64,000 bases of DNA, taken from NCBI RefSeq assembly GCF_001895025.1, contig NZ_BCXI01000040.1, forward strand, positions 22,568 through 86,567, given 5' to 3'. The notes under the pieces are model-generated. The model saw only the letters and a program-made list of their open reading frames with translations. It searched no databases and had not been told where the DNA came from. The stretch is from Rhodococcus zopfii NBRC 100606 = JCM 9919 (GTDB taxonomy: Bacteria; Actinomycetota; Actinomycetes; Mycobacteriales; Mycobacteriaceae). The position numbers and the translations under genes are program-made. Position 1 is the first letter of the stretch. Every line of letters starts with the position of its first letter. Shown in pieces: positions 53,488 to 62,491 of the stretch.

Positions 53488-53881
53488 CTACGCGTCCTTC
53501 AGCCGACCCCACGCGTGCCAACGGTCGATCTCGATCCACGCGCTGATCCGCTTGCGGTCGCGCACGTAGTACGGCTTGCCGGTGTAGTGCCGCGCGATGC
53601 GGTCGATGTCGTCGAGACCCTCGTCGTCGACGATCTCTACGACCCGGCCCTGCAGGCTCACGTGGGTGATCCAGTCCTCGGGGTCGATCGCGCTCAGGCT
53701 CACTCGCGGATCGTTGCGCAGGTGGTCGAGGCGCTTGCGGCCCTCGTCCATGTTGACCAGGATGCGACCGTTCTCGTACCGATACCAGGTCGGCACGCAA
53801 CGTGCTGATGGTCGCGTAGTTGGGCCGGGCGAGGAATTCGGCCACGGCATCGGGCAGCGGTGTCGGCACGACAACCCTCAA
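53488..53881 (-). pseudogene. PPOX-class F420/FMN-dependent enzyme, frameshifted
   Basis: The start (MRVVVPTPLPDAVAEFLARP, then NYATISTLRAD) and the rest (PTWYRYENGRILVNMDEGRK to the end) are both clear pyridoxamine-oxidase-like sequence but lie in different frames. At ~53786-53801 the usual 'DGxPHxTP' codons between STLRAD and TWYRYE are missing, and the frame changes. A short deletion between GCCGAC-type repeats would explain it. The protein would be truncated after ~35 residues. A sequencing error is possible. Confidence 0.65.
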
Positions 53882-54013
53882 TTTCGGTGAGATCGTTTCG
53901 GTGTCGCCACGAGCCTAGGCCAGCCCCAGCGGGCCGATCGCGGCGAAACCGCCACGCGGCGCCGCCTCCGGACCGACCATGGAGACAGTCACCGATCCGA
54001 GGAGAACCGTCCC

Positions 54014-54334
54014 ATGCCGAAATTTCTGTGGCAGGTCACCTACACCAGCGAAGGCGCGAAAGGGTTGCTCGGCGAGGGTGGAACCGCGCGCCGCGACGCG
54101 ATCGTCAGCATGGTCGAGAGTGTCGGCGGCAGCGTCGAATCCGTGCATTTCGCGCTCGGCGGGCACGATCTGTACGTGATCGGCGAGGTGCCCGACGACA
54201 TCGCCGCCGCCACCCTGGAACTGCGCACCATCGGTTCGGGTGCGGCCAGGTCGAAGCCGATCGTGCTGCTCACGCCCGAGCAGATCGACGAGGCCGTGCA
54301 CCGCGACACCAGTTACCGGGCACCGGGCAACTGA
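54014..54334 (+). CDS. GYD-domain protein
   Basis: 106 aa GYD family. Starts MPKFLWQVTYTSEGAKGLL and contains 'HFALGGHDLYVIGEVPDD', the place of the family's G-x-D motif (here GGHDLY). Small ferredoxin-like (alpha-beta) fold expected. Unknown biochemical role. Ribosome site GAGGAGAA. Confidence 0.8.
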   Translation: MPKFLWQVTYTSEGAKGLLGEGGTARRDAIVSMVESVGGSVESVHFALGGHDLYVIGEVPDDIAAATLELRTIGSGAARSKPIVLLTPEQIDEAVHRDTSYRAPGN

Positions 54335-54490
54335 TCTCCAGGCCGGTCGACGCGTTCGACCGGACCCGTCCATGGCGACCTCCGCCATCGTGCGGTAGGA
54401 CGCCCACCGCACACGTGTCCCGACACGTCCACTTCACCTGCGCGGGACCCGGTGGCCTCGACCAGCCGTCGCCATCGTCCGGGGTCGGCA

Positions 54491-56191
54491 TCAGCCGCGG
54501 CGGTAGTCCCTTTCGCGATCGGTCCATTCCTGCGCCCACTCGCGCAATTCGACGGCCCTGATCTTCGTTCCGTTTCCACCCACGGTGGTGGGCATCCGGT
54601 CGATGATGTGCACTGCCGACGGCACCTTGAACGCGGCGAGTTCCTCACGGCACCATTGCTTCAGCGCCTCGGCATCGGTGCCGGCGGATGCGTCGTCGGC
54701 GAGGACGACGAATCCGACGGCCTCGGTGTAGCCACCGGCGCCGGCAATCCCGACGACCTTGACGACACCCACGTCGGGGTGCTGAGCGAGGCAATGCTCG
54801 ATCTCCGCGGGATCGACGAGGAAACCGCGCAGCCGCAGCACATCTCCCATCCGGCACACGAATCGGTAGCCGCCGCCGGTCGCGACCGCGAGGTCGCCGC
54901 TGCGGAACCAACCGTCCGGCGTGAATGCGCGCCGCGCGGCGTCGGGGTTGCCGAGGTAGGCGTCGACGACGTTGGGGCCCCGAAACTGCAACTCGCCCTG
55001 CTCGCCATCGGCGAGCACACGGTCGTCGACCGGATCGACGATCCGCGCTTCGATCGACGGTGCGACGGGCCGGCCGCCGCCGCTCCAGCGCACCGACTCC
55101 GGGTCCTCGGCGGACCACAGCAACGTCAGCGCGAACATCTCGGACGATCCGAAGACACCGGAGGTGAGCGCGCCGAATTCGTCGCGGGCCCAGCGCGCGA
55201 TGTCGTGCGATCGTCCCAGGAAGTCGGCGATACCCAGCCACCTCAGCGCCGACAGGTCGGCGCGCTGCTCCCTGTGCCAGGTGTCGTACAGCCGGCCGAG
55301 CAGGTCGTCACCGCCGACCACGTGGGTGACCTCCAGCGCCTGCATGCGGCGCAGGACGGCGGCGGCGTCGAACACCGGTTCCATGAGCAGGCTTCCTCCG
55401 CCGGCGAGTGTCGCCATGGCGGCACTGAAGCCGAACACCCCGGACACCGGCAGCACGCACAACGTCACATCGCCCGGAGCGAGGCCCATGATCGCCGCGT
55501 CGGCGCGGCCGTGCCGAACCACCGCCGAATCCCGGTGCGCGGCAAGCTTCGGCGTGCCGGTGGACCCGGACGTCGTGAAGGCCACGGCCAGCGGGTCCGA
55601 CGGATCGGCGGCCGCGCCGGCCGCGGTGACCGTCGCGGTATGCGGGGTGCGGGGCACCCGGGTGCCGCGGGTGTCGCCGCTGCCGACAAGCCATGCTCCG
55701 TCGCCGAGGTCGAATCCCGCCGGGTCGACGGGCGTCACCGGAGCGGCCGGACCGGTCACGACCGCGACGGCCGGGGCCGCAACCTCGGGTACGGAGTGCG
55801 CTGCGGCGCGCAGTGTTCCGATCAGATCGAGGCCGTGGAAGGACGCGGCCACGGCGACGACCGCGGGCCGGGCGGCGACGAGGATGTGCGCGACCTCTCC
55901 GGTGTTGTAGCGGGTGTTGACGCCGATGATGTGCGCGCCGAGCGCGGATGCGGCGAACTGCCACACCAGGGCGTCGGACCAGTTCGGCAGCATCACCGCG
56001 ATGCACTGCCCGGGTTCGATTCCGGCGTCGGCGAGTTCGGCGCGCACCGCCTCGACCCGTTCGCCGAATCGGGCACGGGTGCAGGTGCGGATCTCGTCAC
56101 CGACGACGTCGAAAGCGAGCGGGGCCTCGGGAGTCGTGACGACCAACTCGGCGAGGAGCCCGGTCAACGAGGTGGTGCCGGTGGCCGTCAC
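54491..56191 (-). CDS. AMP-dependent acyl-CoA synthetase/ligase
   Basis: 566 aa ANL-superfamily enzyme that activates a carboxylic acid to acyl-CoA through an acyl-AMP. A3 P-loop is TTSGSTGTPK near residue 210, A5 reads FGSSE, A7 FRSGDLA, A8 RLRGFLVDPAEIE, and the C-terminal catalytic Lys is in NGTKIR. GTG at 56191 overlaps the hydrolase stop (GTGA). Last gene of a four-gene operon starting at 58996; substrate unknown. Confidence 0.88.
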   Translation of the reverse strand: MTATGTTSLTGLLAELVVTTPEAPLAFDVVGDEIRTCTRARFGERVEAVRAELADAGIEPGQCIAVMLPNWSDALVWQFAASALGAHIIGVNTRYNTGEVAHILVAARPAVVAVAASFHGLDLIGTLRAAAHSVPEVAAPAVAVVTGPAAPVTPVDPAGFDLGDGAWLVGSGDTRGTRVPRTPHTATVTAAGAAADPSDPLAVAFTTSGSTGTPKLAAHRDSAVVRHGRADAAIMGLAPGDVTLCVLPVSGVFGFSAAMATLAGGGSLLMEPVFDAAAVLRRMQALEVTHVVGGDDLLGRLYDTWHREQRADLSALRWLGIADFLGRSHDIARWARDEFGALTSGVFGSSEMFALTLLWSAEDPESVRWSGGGRPVAPSIEARIVDPVDDRVLADGEQGELQFRGPNVVDAYLGNPDAARRAFTPDGWFRSGDLAVATGGGYRFVCRMGDVLRLRGFLVDPAEIEHCLAQHPDVGVVKVVGIAGAGGYTEAVGFVVLADDASAGTDAEALKQWCREELAAFKVPSAVHIIDRMPTTVGGNGTKIRAVELREWAQEWTDRERDYRRG

Positions 56192-57063
56192 GATGCGATC
56201 TCCTCGGAAACCATTTCACTGCCGGATGTTTCGTCCAGTTCCCGGATCCAGTCGTCGACGACGGCAGCGAAGTCGTCGATCTCCTCCATCGGGTAGTGAC
56301 CGATCCCGGTCAGCCCGGTGTACCGCGCGAGGCCGGGCTGCGCGTCGTTGATGCGCGCGGCGACCTGCTCGACCTCGGAGGCGCGGATCCACGGATCATC
56401 CAGTCCCGCAACGAGGTGAATGGGCGCGGTGACCAGGTGCAGTCGGTCGCGGACGTCGTGACTGCCCCAGCCGATCAGGTCGGACGAGGAGATCTCGGGA
56501 TCTTCGCGCTTGTGCATCGTCGCGATCGCGCGGGCCGTGTCGTCGGGTACCGACGTGCCCACCGATGCCAATGTTCCGAGATAGGTGCGTTCCGCGCGGG
56601 CCGGGCCGGCGACGTCCTCGAGTTCCCGCCGCAGCCCGGCGACGTTGACGCGACCGGGTCCGGCCTCGGCTTCCATCGCGATGGCGCCGGCCAGCGGACG
56701 GTCGGGTCGGACGGACAGTTCGAGGGTGAGCTTGCCGCCGATGGAGCAGCCGAGGACGTACGGACGGTCGACCCCGAGTTCGTCGAGGACGGCGCAGAGC
56801 CAGTCGCCGTAGTCGGTGAGCGACGTGACCGGCCCGCCCGGAGCAGGCTCGGAGCGTCCGTGGCCGGGCAGATCGGGCACGAGGACGCGATAGCCGCGGG
56901 CGGCGAGGTCGCGGGCGACGTGGCGGTACTGCACGCCGCTCTGACCGGCGGTATGGATGCACAGCACCGTGGGCAGCGTGTCCGGTGCGGGATGCGCATC
57001 GGGGGTGACGATCTCGACGAAGCCGAGGGCACCGGCGATCTCGAGGTAGCACGCTTCGATCAC
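56188..57063 (-). CDS. alpha/beta-hydrolase
   Basis: 291 aa. Nucleophile elbow GCSIGG in VLGCSIGGKLTLEL, oxyanion strand IHTAGQSGVQ, acid region AGLDDPW and catalytic His in GIGHYPMEE. GTG at 57063 has AGGAGG upstream and overlaps the stop of the SCP2-like gene. Likely hydrolyses an ester, thioester or C-C bond in the same pathway as its operon partners. Confidence 0.87.
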   Translation of the reverse strand: MIEACYLEIAGALGFVEIVTPDAHPAPDTLPTVLCIHTAGQSGVQYRHVARDLAARGYRVLVPDLPGHGRSEPAPGGPVTSLTDYGDWLCAVLDELGVDRPYVLGCSIGGKLTLELSVRPDRPLAGAIAMEAEAGPGRVNVAGLRRELEDVAGPARAERTYLGTLASVGTSVPDDTARAIATMHKREDPEISSSDLIGWGSHDVRDRLHLVTAPIHLVAGLDDPWIRASEVEQVAARINDAQPGLARYTGLTGIGHYPMEEIDDFAAVVDDWIRELDETSGSEMVSEEIAS

Positions 57064-57803
57064 GGCCGGACCTCCTGGGCGAGTGCGCGCGCGTGCGCGA
57101 TGACGATGTTGAGCGGTTTGGTGAGCCGGAGGTACTCGTATCCGTTTCCGGTGGAGGAGAATTCGCCGGCGATGGCGCGGCGCATGAACTCGTCGCGTTC
57201 GGCGAGCACGACCTCGGTCCACAGATGCGCCGGGGCGACGAAGGTGAAGGTCGCGCCGTGTGGGGTGCGCCGCGTGACGTCGACGATGCGGCCCTTGTAG
57301 ATCCGCAGGTGCAGTTCCCGGTCGTCGCAGCGCAGGCCGATCGTGCCGTCCCAGCTCGACAACGACGATGCGAAGTCCCGGTCCTCGTCGAGCCGTGCGC
57401 GCAGCAGCTCGCCCCACTCGGCTGTGCAGAAGTCCAGGGCCGGCTGCGCCGGGGCGGCAGCCGGGTCCTCGAACCGCCACGTTTCGGTTCCGCGCTCTCG
57501 TACGGTCCCGGTGTCGTCGAGGAGCCGGACGTACCGGTCGACGGTGCCGGCGGCGACGCGGGTGACCAGCACGTCCGTGTGGACGGTGTCGTTGTGGGCG
57601 ACAGGACAGGTCGTGGACCAGGTAAGGCCGGTTCGGACGGCGCCGGGGACGGGCGGTGTCAGCAGTTCGGCGGCGAAAGCGCCGGCGAGCACACTGCCGC
57701 CGGGCAGGGCGAGGCCCGCCTCGGCGAGCAGCGGGGCGAGCGCCCGGGCGGTGCCGGCGGCGCGGTCCCCGACGGTGATGCGGTCGGATGTCCGGAGCGT
57801 CAT
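57060..57803 (-). CDS. hot-dog/SCP2-like protein
   Basis: 247 aa. The N-terminal ~120 residues resemble a thioesterase/hydratase-like hot-dog segment (GLTWSTTCPVAHNDTVHTDV, then TETWRFED). The C-terminal ~120 are like sterol carrier protein 2 (GTIGLRCDDRELHLRIYKGR and following). It may bind or present a bulky acyl-CoA. ATG at 57803 overlaps the dehydrogenase stop (TGATG). The domain calls are tentative. Confidence 0.6.
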   Translation of the reverse strand: MTLRTSDRITVGDRAAGTARALAPLLAEAGLALPGGSVLAGAFAAELLTPPVPGAVRTGLTWSTTCPVAHNDTVHTDVLVTRVAAGTVDRYVRLLDDTGTVRERGTETWRFEDPAAAPAQPALDFCTAEWGELLRARLDEDRDFASSLSSWDGTIGLRCDDRELHLRIYKGRIVDVTRRTPHGATFTFVAPAHLWTEVVLAERDEFMRRAIAGEFSSTGNGYEYLRLTKPLNIVIAHARALAQEVRP

Positions 57804-58996
57804 CAGTTTTCGGACCTTCCGAGCAGTTCGTCGGAGATGATGCGCATCTGGATCTCGCTGGTGCCTTCGAAGATCTTCGTCAGGCGCGCATCCCGCCAGT
57901 GCCGTTCGACCTGGAAGTCGGTGGTGTAGCCTGCGCCGCCGTGGATCTGAACGGCTTCGCTGGTGACCTGTTCGGCCATCTCGGTGGCGACCAGTTTGCA
58001 CATCGACGCCTCGAGCGAGCAGCGACGCCCGGTGTCGATATCGGTGGCGACCGAGTACATGAGCTGGCGGGCCGCTTCGATGTCGGCGGCCATCTTCGCG
58101 ATCTTGAACCGGAGATGCTGGAAATCGCCGATGGGGCGCCCGAACTGGCGGCGGGTGTGAACGTAGGCGATGGAATCCTCGAGCGCGGCCCGCGCCAGGC
58201 CGATCGCCCGTGCCGCGGTGTGGGCGCGACCGACCTCCAGCCCCGACACGGCCAGGTAGAAGCCCTTGCCCTCCTCGCCGAGCATCGCCGAGGCGGGGAT
58301 GCGGAAGTTGTCGAAGGACAGTTCCCACGTGCTCCACCCGAAGTAGCCGATCTTGCGGACCTTCGTGCCGGAGATCCCTTCCGGGAATCCGCCGCGGTCC
58401 TTCTCGACGAGGAACGCGCTGATGCCGCGGTGCGGCTTGGCGGGATCCTTGTTCGGGTCGGTGCGCGCGAACAGGACCAGATAGTCGGCTTCGTCGGCGT
58501 AGGTGCACCACATCTTGGTGCCGTTGACGACCCAGTCGTCACCGTCGCGGGTGGCGCGGCACGAGATGTTGGCGACGTCGGATCCGGCTTCGGCCTCGGA
58601 CAGCGCGTAGGCACCGAGGTATTCGCCACGGGCGACCTTCGGCAGCAGCGCCGCCTCCTGTTCGGCGGTGAAGCCGCCGCCCATGCCGTTACCGCGGGCA
58701 AGGAGACCCGAGACGCTCATCCAGGCGCGGGACAGTTCCTCGGCGACGAGGCAGTACTCGAACACGCCGAGTCCGAGACCGCCGTGTTCCTCGGGGATCA
58801 TGATGCCGAAGAAGCCGATCTCGGCCATTTCCTTCTTCAGCGAATCCGGGATCGTGCCCTGGACGGGGTCGAGTTCGTTGGCGACGGGCAGCACCTTCGT
58901 CATTGCGAAGTCCCGCGCGAGGTCGCGGATGGCGAGGCGTTCCTCGGTGAGGTAGCGCGGGGTATCGGTGCGCGGTCGGGACGGCCGGTGGGTCAT
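57803..58996 (-). CDS. acyl-CoA dehydrogenase
   Basis: 397 aa complete dehydrogenase with ALSEAEAGSDVANI and 'WVVNGTKMWCTYA' FAD/substrate segments and the catalytic Glu in IFEGTSEIQ near the C-terminus. ATG at 58996 follows GAGGGAG. It should introduce an alpha-beta double bond into the operon's acyl-CoA substrate. A probable TetR site at 59039-59052 precedes it. Confidence 0.9.
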   Translation of the reverse strand: MTHRPSRPRTDTPRYLTEERLAIRDLARDFAMTKVLPVANELDPVQGTIPDSLKKEMAEIGFFGIMIPEEHGGLGLGVFEYCLVAEELSRAWMSVSGLLARGNGMGGGFTAEQEAALLPKVARGEYLGAYALSEAEAGSDVANISCRATRDGDDWVVNGTKMWCTYADEADYLVLFARTDPNKDPAKPHRGISAFLVEKDRGGFPEGISGTKVRKIGYFGWSTWELSFDNFRIPASAMLGEEGKGFYLAVSGLEVGRAHTAARAIGLARAALEDSIAYVHTRRQFGRPIGDFQHLRFKIAKMAADIEAARQLMYSVATDIDTGRRCSLEASMCKLVATEMAEQVTSEAVQIHGGAGYTTDFQVERHWRDARLTKIFEGTSEIQMRIISDELLGRSEN

Positions 58997-59038
58997 GGAC
59001 ACTCCCTCGATGGGCCGGGAAGACGGACGAGCAAGTCA

Positions 59039-59052
59039 TTAACGCTTGTTCA
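59039..59052 (-). promoter_or_regulatory. TetR operator upstream of the acyl-CoA operon
   Basis: Leftward reading TGAACAAGCGTTAA, 12 of 14 identical with the site at 59792-59805 and lying 43 bp before the operon start. Shared, near-palindromic sequence implies one regulator, probably the TetR at 59094. Confidence 0.55.
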
Positions 59053-59093
59053 CCCAGTACAGCACGGCCCGGGTCGCCGGTCAACGCCGGAGA

Positions 59094-59696
59094 TCAGGAC
59101 ACCCGGTATCCGACGAGGTTGAGGGCATAGACGCCGAAGTCGTCGGCGACCTCCTGCGCGGTGAGCGGGCCGTCGGCTCGGAACCACAACGGAATGCCGG
59201 CACACATCGTCAACACCGCCGTGACCGCCTGATGGATATGCGGAACCGAGAAGATCCCTTGTTCGACACCGTCTTCCGCGATGTCGACGAACAGCTGTTC
59301 CTGCGCGTCGCGGGAGCCGACGACACGCTTGCGGTCCACTTCCCCGAGGTAGCGTAGTTCGGAGTTGGCCACCAAGCACGCGCGTGGATTGCGGGCCGTG
59401 AAGAGGGCGTGCGCGACGACCGCGGCACGCCAGCGATCGACGGGATGCGGACCGGCCTTGCGCAGCGCATTGCGGGTGGCGGTGAACTGTTCGTCGCTGG
59501 CACGCCGCAGGATCTCGACGAGCAGCTCCGACTTGTTCTCGAAGTGGTTGTAGACATTCGCGGCGCTACAACCTGCGCTGTTGGCGATGTTGCGCATCGT
59601 CGCACCGTGGAAGCCCGAAGCATAGAACTCGTCCAGCGCCGTCTCCAGAATGCGTTCGCGCACCCCCAGCGACGCAACTACCGACCGAGTGTTCAT
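59094..59696 (-). CDS. TetR-family transcriptional repressor
   Basis: 200 aa. HTH: RERILETALDEFYASGFHGA then TMRNIANSAGCSAANVYNHF, with a TetR_C ligand domain. FadR/KstR-like proteins of this kind sense acyl-CoA intermediates. ATG at 59696 chosen, with 59708 possible. It lies between the operon it probably represses and a divergent SnoaL-like gene. Confidence 0.88.
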   Translation of the reverse strand: MNTRSVVASLGVRERILETALDEFYASGFHGATMRNIANSAGCSAANVYNHFENKSELLVEILRRASDEQFTATRNALRKAGPHPVDRWRAAVVAHALFTARNPRACLVANSELRYLGEVDRKRVVGSRDAQEQLFVDIAEDGVEQGIFSVPHIHQAVTAVLTMCAGIPLWFRADGPLTAQEVADDFGVYALNLVGYRVS

Positions 59697-59791
59697 ACCT
59701 CGGAGCATAGAGGCCGGACGTGAGACCAGCAAGAATCCGCAACTATTCGACTTGACGATGCGAGTCACCCGGCCCTACGGTTCAGATCACA

Positions 59792-59805
59792 TGAACGATC
59801 GTTAA
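59792..59805 (+). promoter_or_regulatory. TetR operator in the divergent tetR-SnoaL promoter
   Basis: TGAACGATCGTTAA, with AACGATCGTT a perfect ten-base palindrome core. It lies between the TetR gene and the GTG at 59837 and nearly repeats the site at 59039-59052. Confidence 0.6.
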
Positions 59806-59836
59806 TAGATTCTGTTCGATCTCGGAGGATCACCCC

Positions 59837-60343
59837 GTGACCACATCTGCGGATTCCGGCAGTGAGACCACTCTCGCCGAACGCATCACCCGTCTCGAAG
59901 ACCTCGAGGCGATCCGCCTCCTCGACGCCCGCTACTGCCGCCACCTCGACGACGGCAACTGGGACGCATTGACGGACCTGTTCACCGACGACGGTGAATT
60001 CGACGGCCTGGCCCGTCCATGCGGGAGGGCCGAGCTGCGCGAGTTCTTCGCCGGCCTCGCCGCGGGCGGACTGACCGCCTTCTGGCACTTCATCACGAAT
60101 CTGGAGATCGAACTCGACGGCGATCGCGCGACCGTCCGCTCGTTCCTGTGGCAGCCGTGCGTCGCAGATGGGGCCGCGAGTGTCGCCGCGGGCCGGTACA
60201 CCGACGAGGTCGTCAAGGTCGACGGCCGCTGGCTGTACAAGGTCAAACGGGTGCGCTTCCACTTCTTCGGTCCACTCGAATCAGGCTGGGACGAAGGTCG
60301 TTTCGCACTCGACTCCGCACGAAAGGCGGCGGTACGGAGATGA
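59837..60343 (+). CDS. SnoaL-like / NTF2-fold protein
   Basis: 168 aa SnoaL_4-type protein: RLEDLEAIRLLDARYCRHLD, then ALTDLFTDDGEFDG, then 'AFWHFITNLEIELDGDRA'. Such proteins act as ketosteroid isomerase-like, dehydratase or hydroxylase-accessory enzymes. GTG at 59837 has GGAGG upstream. Operator-sharing with the acyl-CoA operon implies a role in the same pathway. Confidence 0.82.
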   Translation: MTTSADSGSETTLAERITRLEDLEAIRLLDARYCRHLDDGNWDALTDLFTDDGEFDGLARPCGRAELREFFAGLAAGGLTAFWHFITNLEIELDGDRATVRSFLWQPCVADGAASVAAGRYTDEVVKVDGRWLYKVKRVRFHFFGPLESGWDEGRFALDSARKAAVRR

Positions 60344-60432
60344 CGGACGCGCCGTCCCGAACCCGGAACGGGTGCGGATGCCCGACCTCCCCCGAAGGCT
60401 GCGCGGCCGTTCCTTCCGAGCCGTCCCTCTGA
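60340..60432 (+). CDS. possible 30-aa cysteine-containing peptide
   Basis: A short frame starting ATGA-coupled to the SnoaL gene stop (60340-60343), coding for NGCGCPTSPEGC near its middle. The overlap and proximity make translation possible, but there is no independent support. Confidence 0.25.
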   Translation: MTDAPSRTRNGCGCPTSPEGCAAVPSEPSL

Positions 60433-60481
60433 TCGAGCCGTACGTTCCGTCGGTCGACGGACGGCACGGTCCGCTCTCACA

Positions 60482-60543
60482 CAAGCTTCACGTATGGGGA
60501 CGGGGTCTCTTCCAAGCTTCACGTATGGGGACGGGGTCTCTTC
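60482..60543. repeat. perfect 31-bp tandem duplication
   Basis: Units 60482-60512 and 60513-60543 are identical (start CAAGCTTCACGTATGGGGAC, end TCTCTTC). They lie 47 bp before the DUF2202 start in the presumed promoter region, and each contains CACGTATG. A recent duplication that may double a regulator site or promoter part. Confidence 0.9.
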
Positions 60544-60589
60544 ACCGAACGCCGGTTGACTCGGTGGGGAGAGAAAGGTGGTGCCGGTG

Positions 60590-61246
60590 ATGAACACCTG
60601 GCGAAAGACAGTGACCGTACTCGCGGCAGGGGCGACGATCGCGATCGCCGGATTCGGGACGACCGTCGCGGCGGCCCAGGAGCCCGGTGAGAGCACCGGC
60701 GGCGTGCTGTCCGCACAGGAGAAGTCCGACCTGGTGACGACGCGCGACGAAGAACGCCTGACACGAGATCTGTACCAGCAGTTCGCCCAGAAGTGGGGCG
60801 CACAGATCTTCGAACGCATCTCCGCCAGCGAACAGCGTCATTACGATGCCGTGGGCGCTCTGCTCGATCAGTACGGCGTGAGCGATCCGTCTGCCGGGCT
60901 CGCTGCGGGGACCTACTCCGATCCTCTGCTGCAAGGCGCCTACGACGGTTGGCTCACCCGCGGCCTGTCCTCGGTCGAGGAGGCATACGCGGTCGGGGCC
61001 GAACTCGAGACCGCCGATATCACCAAGTTGTCCACCGCGATCGAGGTCAGCGACAAGGACACGATCGACCGGGTGTACGGCAAACTGCGTACCGGCTCGG
61101 AACACCACTTGCAGGCATTCCAGGCGGCTCTGACCGGCCAGGCACCGACCGGCGGACACCAGGGCCAGGGACGTCAGGGACACGGCCAGGGCCAAGGACA
61201 CGGCCAGGGCCAGGGCCAGGGCCAGGGCCCGCAGCACTCGGAGTGA
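60590..61246 (+). CDS. secreted DUF2202 (ferritin-like) protein with Gly/Gln/His tail
   Basis: 218 aa from ATG 60590 (GTG at 60578 and 60587 possible). Signal peptide with a long hydrophobic core and AAAQEP cleavage region. Mature residues ~35-185 form a DUF2202 helical domain (RDEERLTRDLYQQFAQKWGA, ISASEQRHYDAVGALLDQYG, a second E...EHH pair), which suggests a ferritin-like metal site. The C-terminus is a repeat of Gly-Gln/Gly-His-Gly-Gln units. Possible metal-binding role outside the cell. Confidence 0.8.
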   Translation: MNTWRKTVTVLAAGATIAIAGFGTTVAAAQEPGESTGGVLSAQEKSDLVTTRDEERLTRDLYQQFAQKWGAQIFERISASEQRHYDAVGALLDQYGVSDPSAGLAAGTYSDPLLQGAYDGWLTRGLSSVEEAYAVGAELETADITKLSTAIEVSDKDTIDRVYGKLRTGSEHHLQAFQAALTGQAPTGGHQGQGRQGHGQGQGHGQGQGQGQGPQHSE

Positions 61247-61372
61247 TGCGCCACTGCCGGACGACCGATCCGCTGCCGGAGTGCCGGCCATCAATCGCAC
61301 ACGCGCTGGACGCACGGCACGCGAGCCGGTCCGCTCGGAGCACGTCGCCGCGAGCTCCGGCGATTGCGGAGG

Positions 61373-62491
61373 TCAGCGGCGGATCGAGTGGTCGCTTCGG
61401 GTGGGCAACTGCAGTGTGAACCGCGCCCCGTGACCGCGGCCGGAGGAATCGGCCGACAAGTCGCCGTTGTGAGCGCGCGCGATCCGGCGGCTGATGGTCA
61501 GACCTATGCCGGAGCCGAGATTCTGCTCGCCGCGGCGCCGGGACGGAACCCGGTAGAAGCGCTCGAAGATCCTGTCCACGTCGTCCGGGTCGAGCCCCTC
61601 GCCGGTATCGGTGACGGTGACGGTGGCGATGTCTCGATCTGCGGTGATGTCGAGGCTCACGCCGCCGGTCTCCGTCGCGGCAAGGGCGTTGCCGAGCAGA
61701 TTGGTCAGCACCTGCGTGATCCGGTCGGCATCGGCCCACACCCGCACCGCCCGCGGCGGCGGGTCCACGGTCAGGGTCAGGCCCGCATCGTCGAACTGGG
61801 GGCGCATCCGGCCGGTGACCTGTACGACGAGATCGGACAGATCGACGTCGGCCGGGTGCAAGTCCAAACGACCTTCCTCCGCCCGGGACAGGGTGGACAG
61901 ATCATCGGCGAGTCGGCGCAACCGGCCGACCTCGGTTTCGATCTGGACCAGCTCTGCCGCGTCGAAGACACCGTCGAGGACGCCCTCGGCGTATCCGTCG
62001 ATCACCGTCAGGGGAGTGCGCATCTCGTGCGCCACCTCGGCCAACAGCCGGACCCGCCGGGCCTCCGTGTCGGCGAGGCGGACGGCGAGATTGTTGACGT
62101 CGGTGGCGACCGCGGCCAGTTCGGATTCCGGCGGCACTTCGATCCGGTGCCGGTAGTCACCGGCGGCGATCGCCCGAGTACCCGACCGCACCGATCGCAG
62201 CGACCGCAGCAGGCGTCGGGACGCCAGCAGGCCCAGCGCAGCGGCCGTGACCACTCCCGCGAGCACCCCGAACCACAACGCCGTCGTCACCGCGTCGGCC
62301 ACGACCTCCCGCAACGGAGACGACCCGTTCGCGCGGCGGCGGCCGCCGCCCCGTTCCTCGAACAGTGCCGGCGCCGTGACCCGTACGACCGTGAAAGTGA
62401 CAAGGGCCCCGACCACCGCCACCAGCAGGTGCGAGACGAACAGCCTCGTTCTCAAGCTGAGCACCGGCAACCGGAGCCGACCGGGATTCAC
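61373..62491 (-). CDS. sensor histidine kinase
   Basis: 372 aa. Two membrane segments (near 18-38 and 72-92) enclose a short extracellular loop rich in Arg/Gly. HAMP, then HisKA with AEVAHEMRTPLTVIDGYAEG (His near 153). HATPase motifs are NLLGNALAAT, DTGEGLDPDDVDRIFERFYR and 'SGIGLTISRRI'. GTG at 62491 overlaps the response regulator stop. The small external loop suggests sensing of envelope or membrane state. Confidence 0.92.
   Translation of the reverse strand: MNPGRLRLPVLSLRTRLFVSHLLVAVVGALVTFTVVRVTAPALFEERGGGRRRANGSSPLREVVADAVTTALWFGVLAGVVTAAALGLLASRRLLRSLRSVRSGTRAIAAGDYRHRIEVPPESELAAVATDVNNLAVRLADTEARRVRLLAEVAHEMRTPLTVIDGYAEGVLDGVFDAAELVQIETEVGRLRRLADDLSTLSRAEEGRLDLHPADVDLSDLVVQVTGRMRPQFDDAGLTLTVDPPPRAVRVWADADRITQVLTNLLGNALAATETGGVSLDITADRDIATVTVTDTGEGLDPDDVDRIFERFYRVPSRRRGEQNLGSGIGLTISRRIARAHNGDLSADSSGRGHGARFTLQLPTRSDHSIRR

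Noticed and set aside
60482..60543. 31-bp duplicate considered as CRISPR or attachment site
   Set aside because: Directly adjacent copies without spacer, and no integrase or tRNA nearby.
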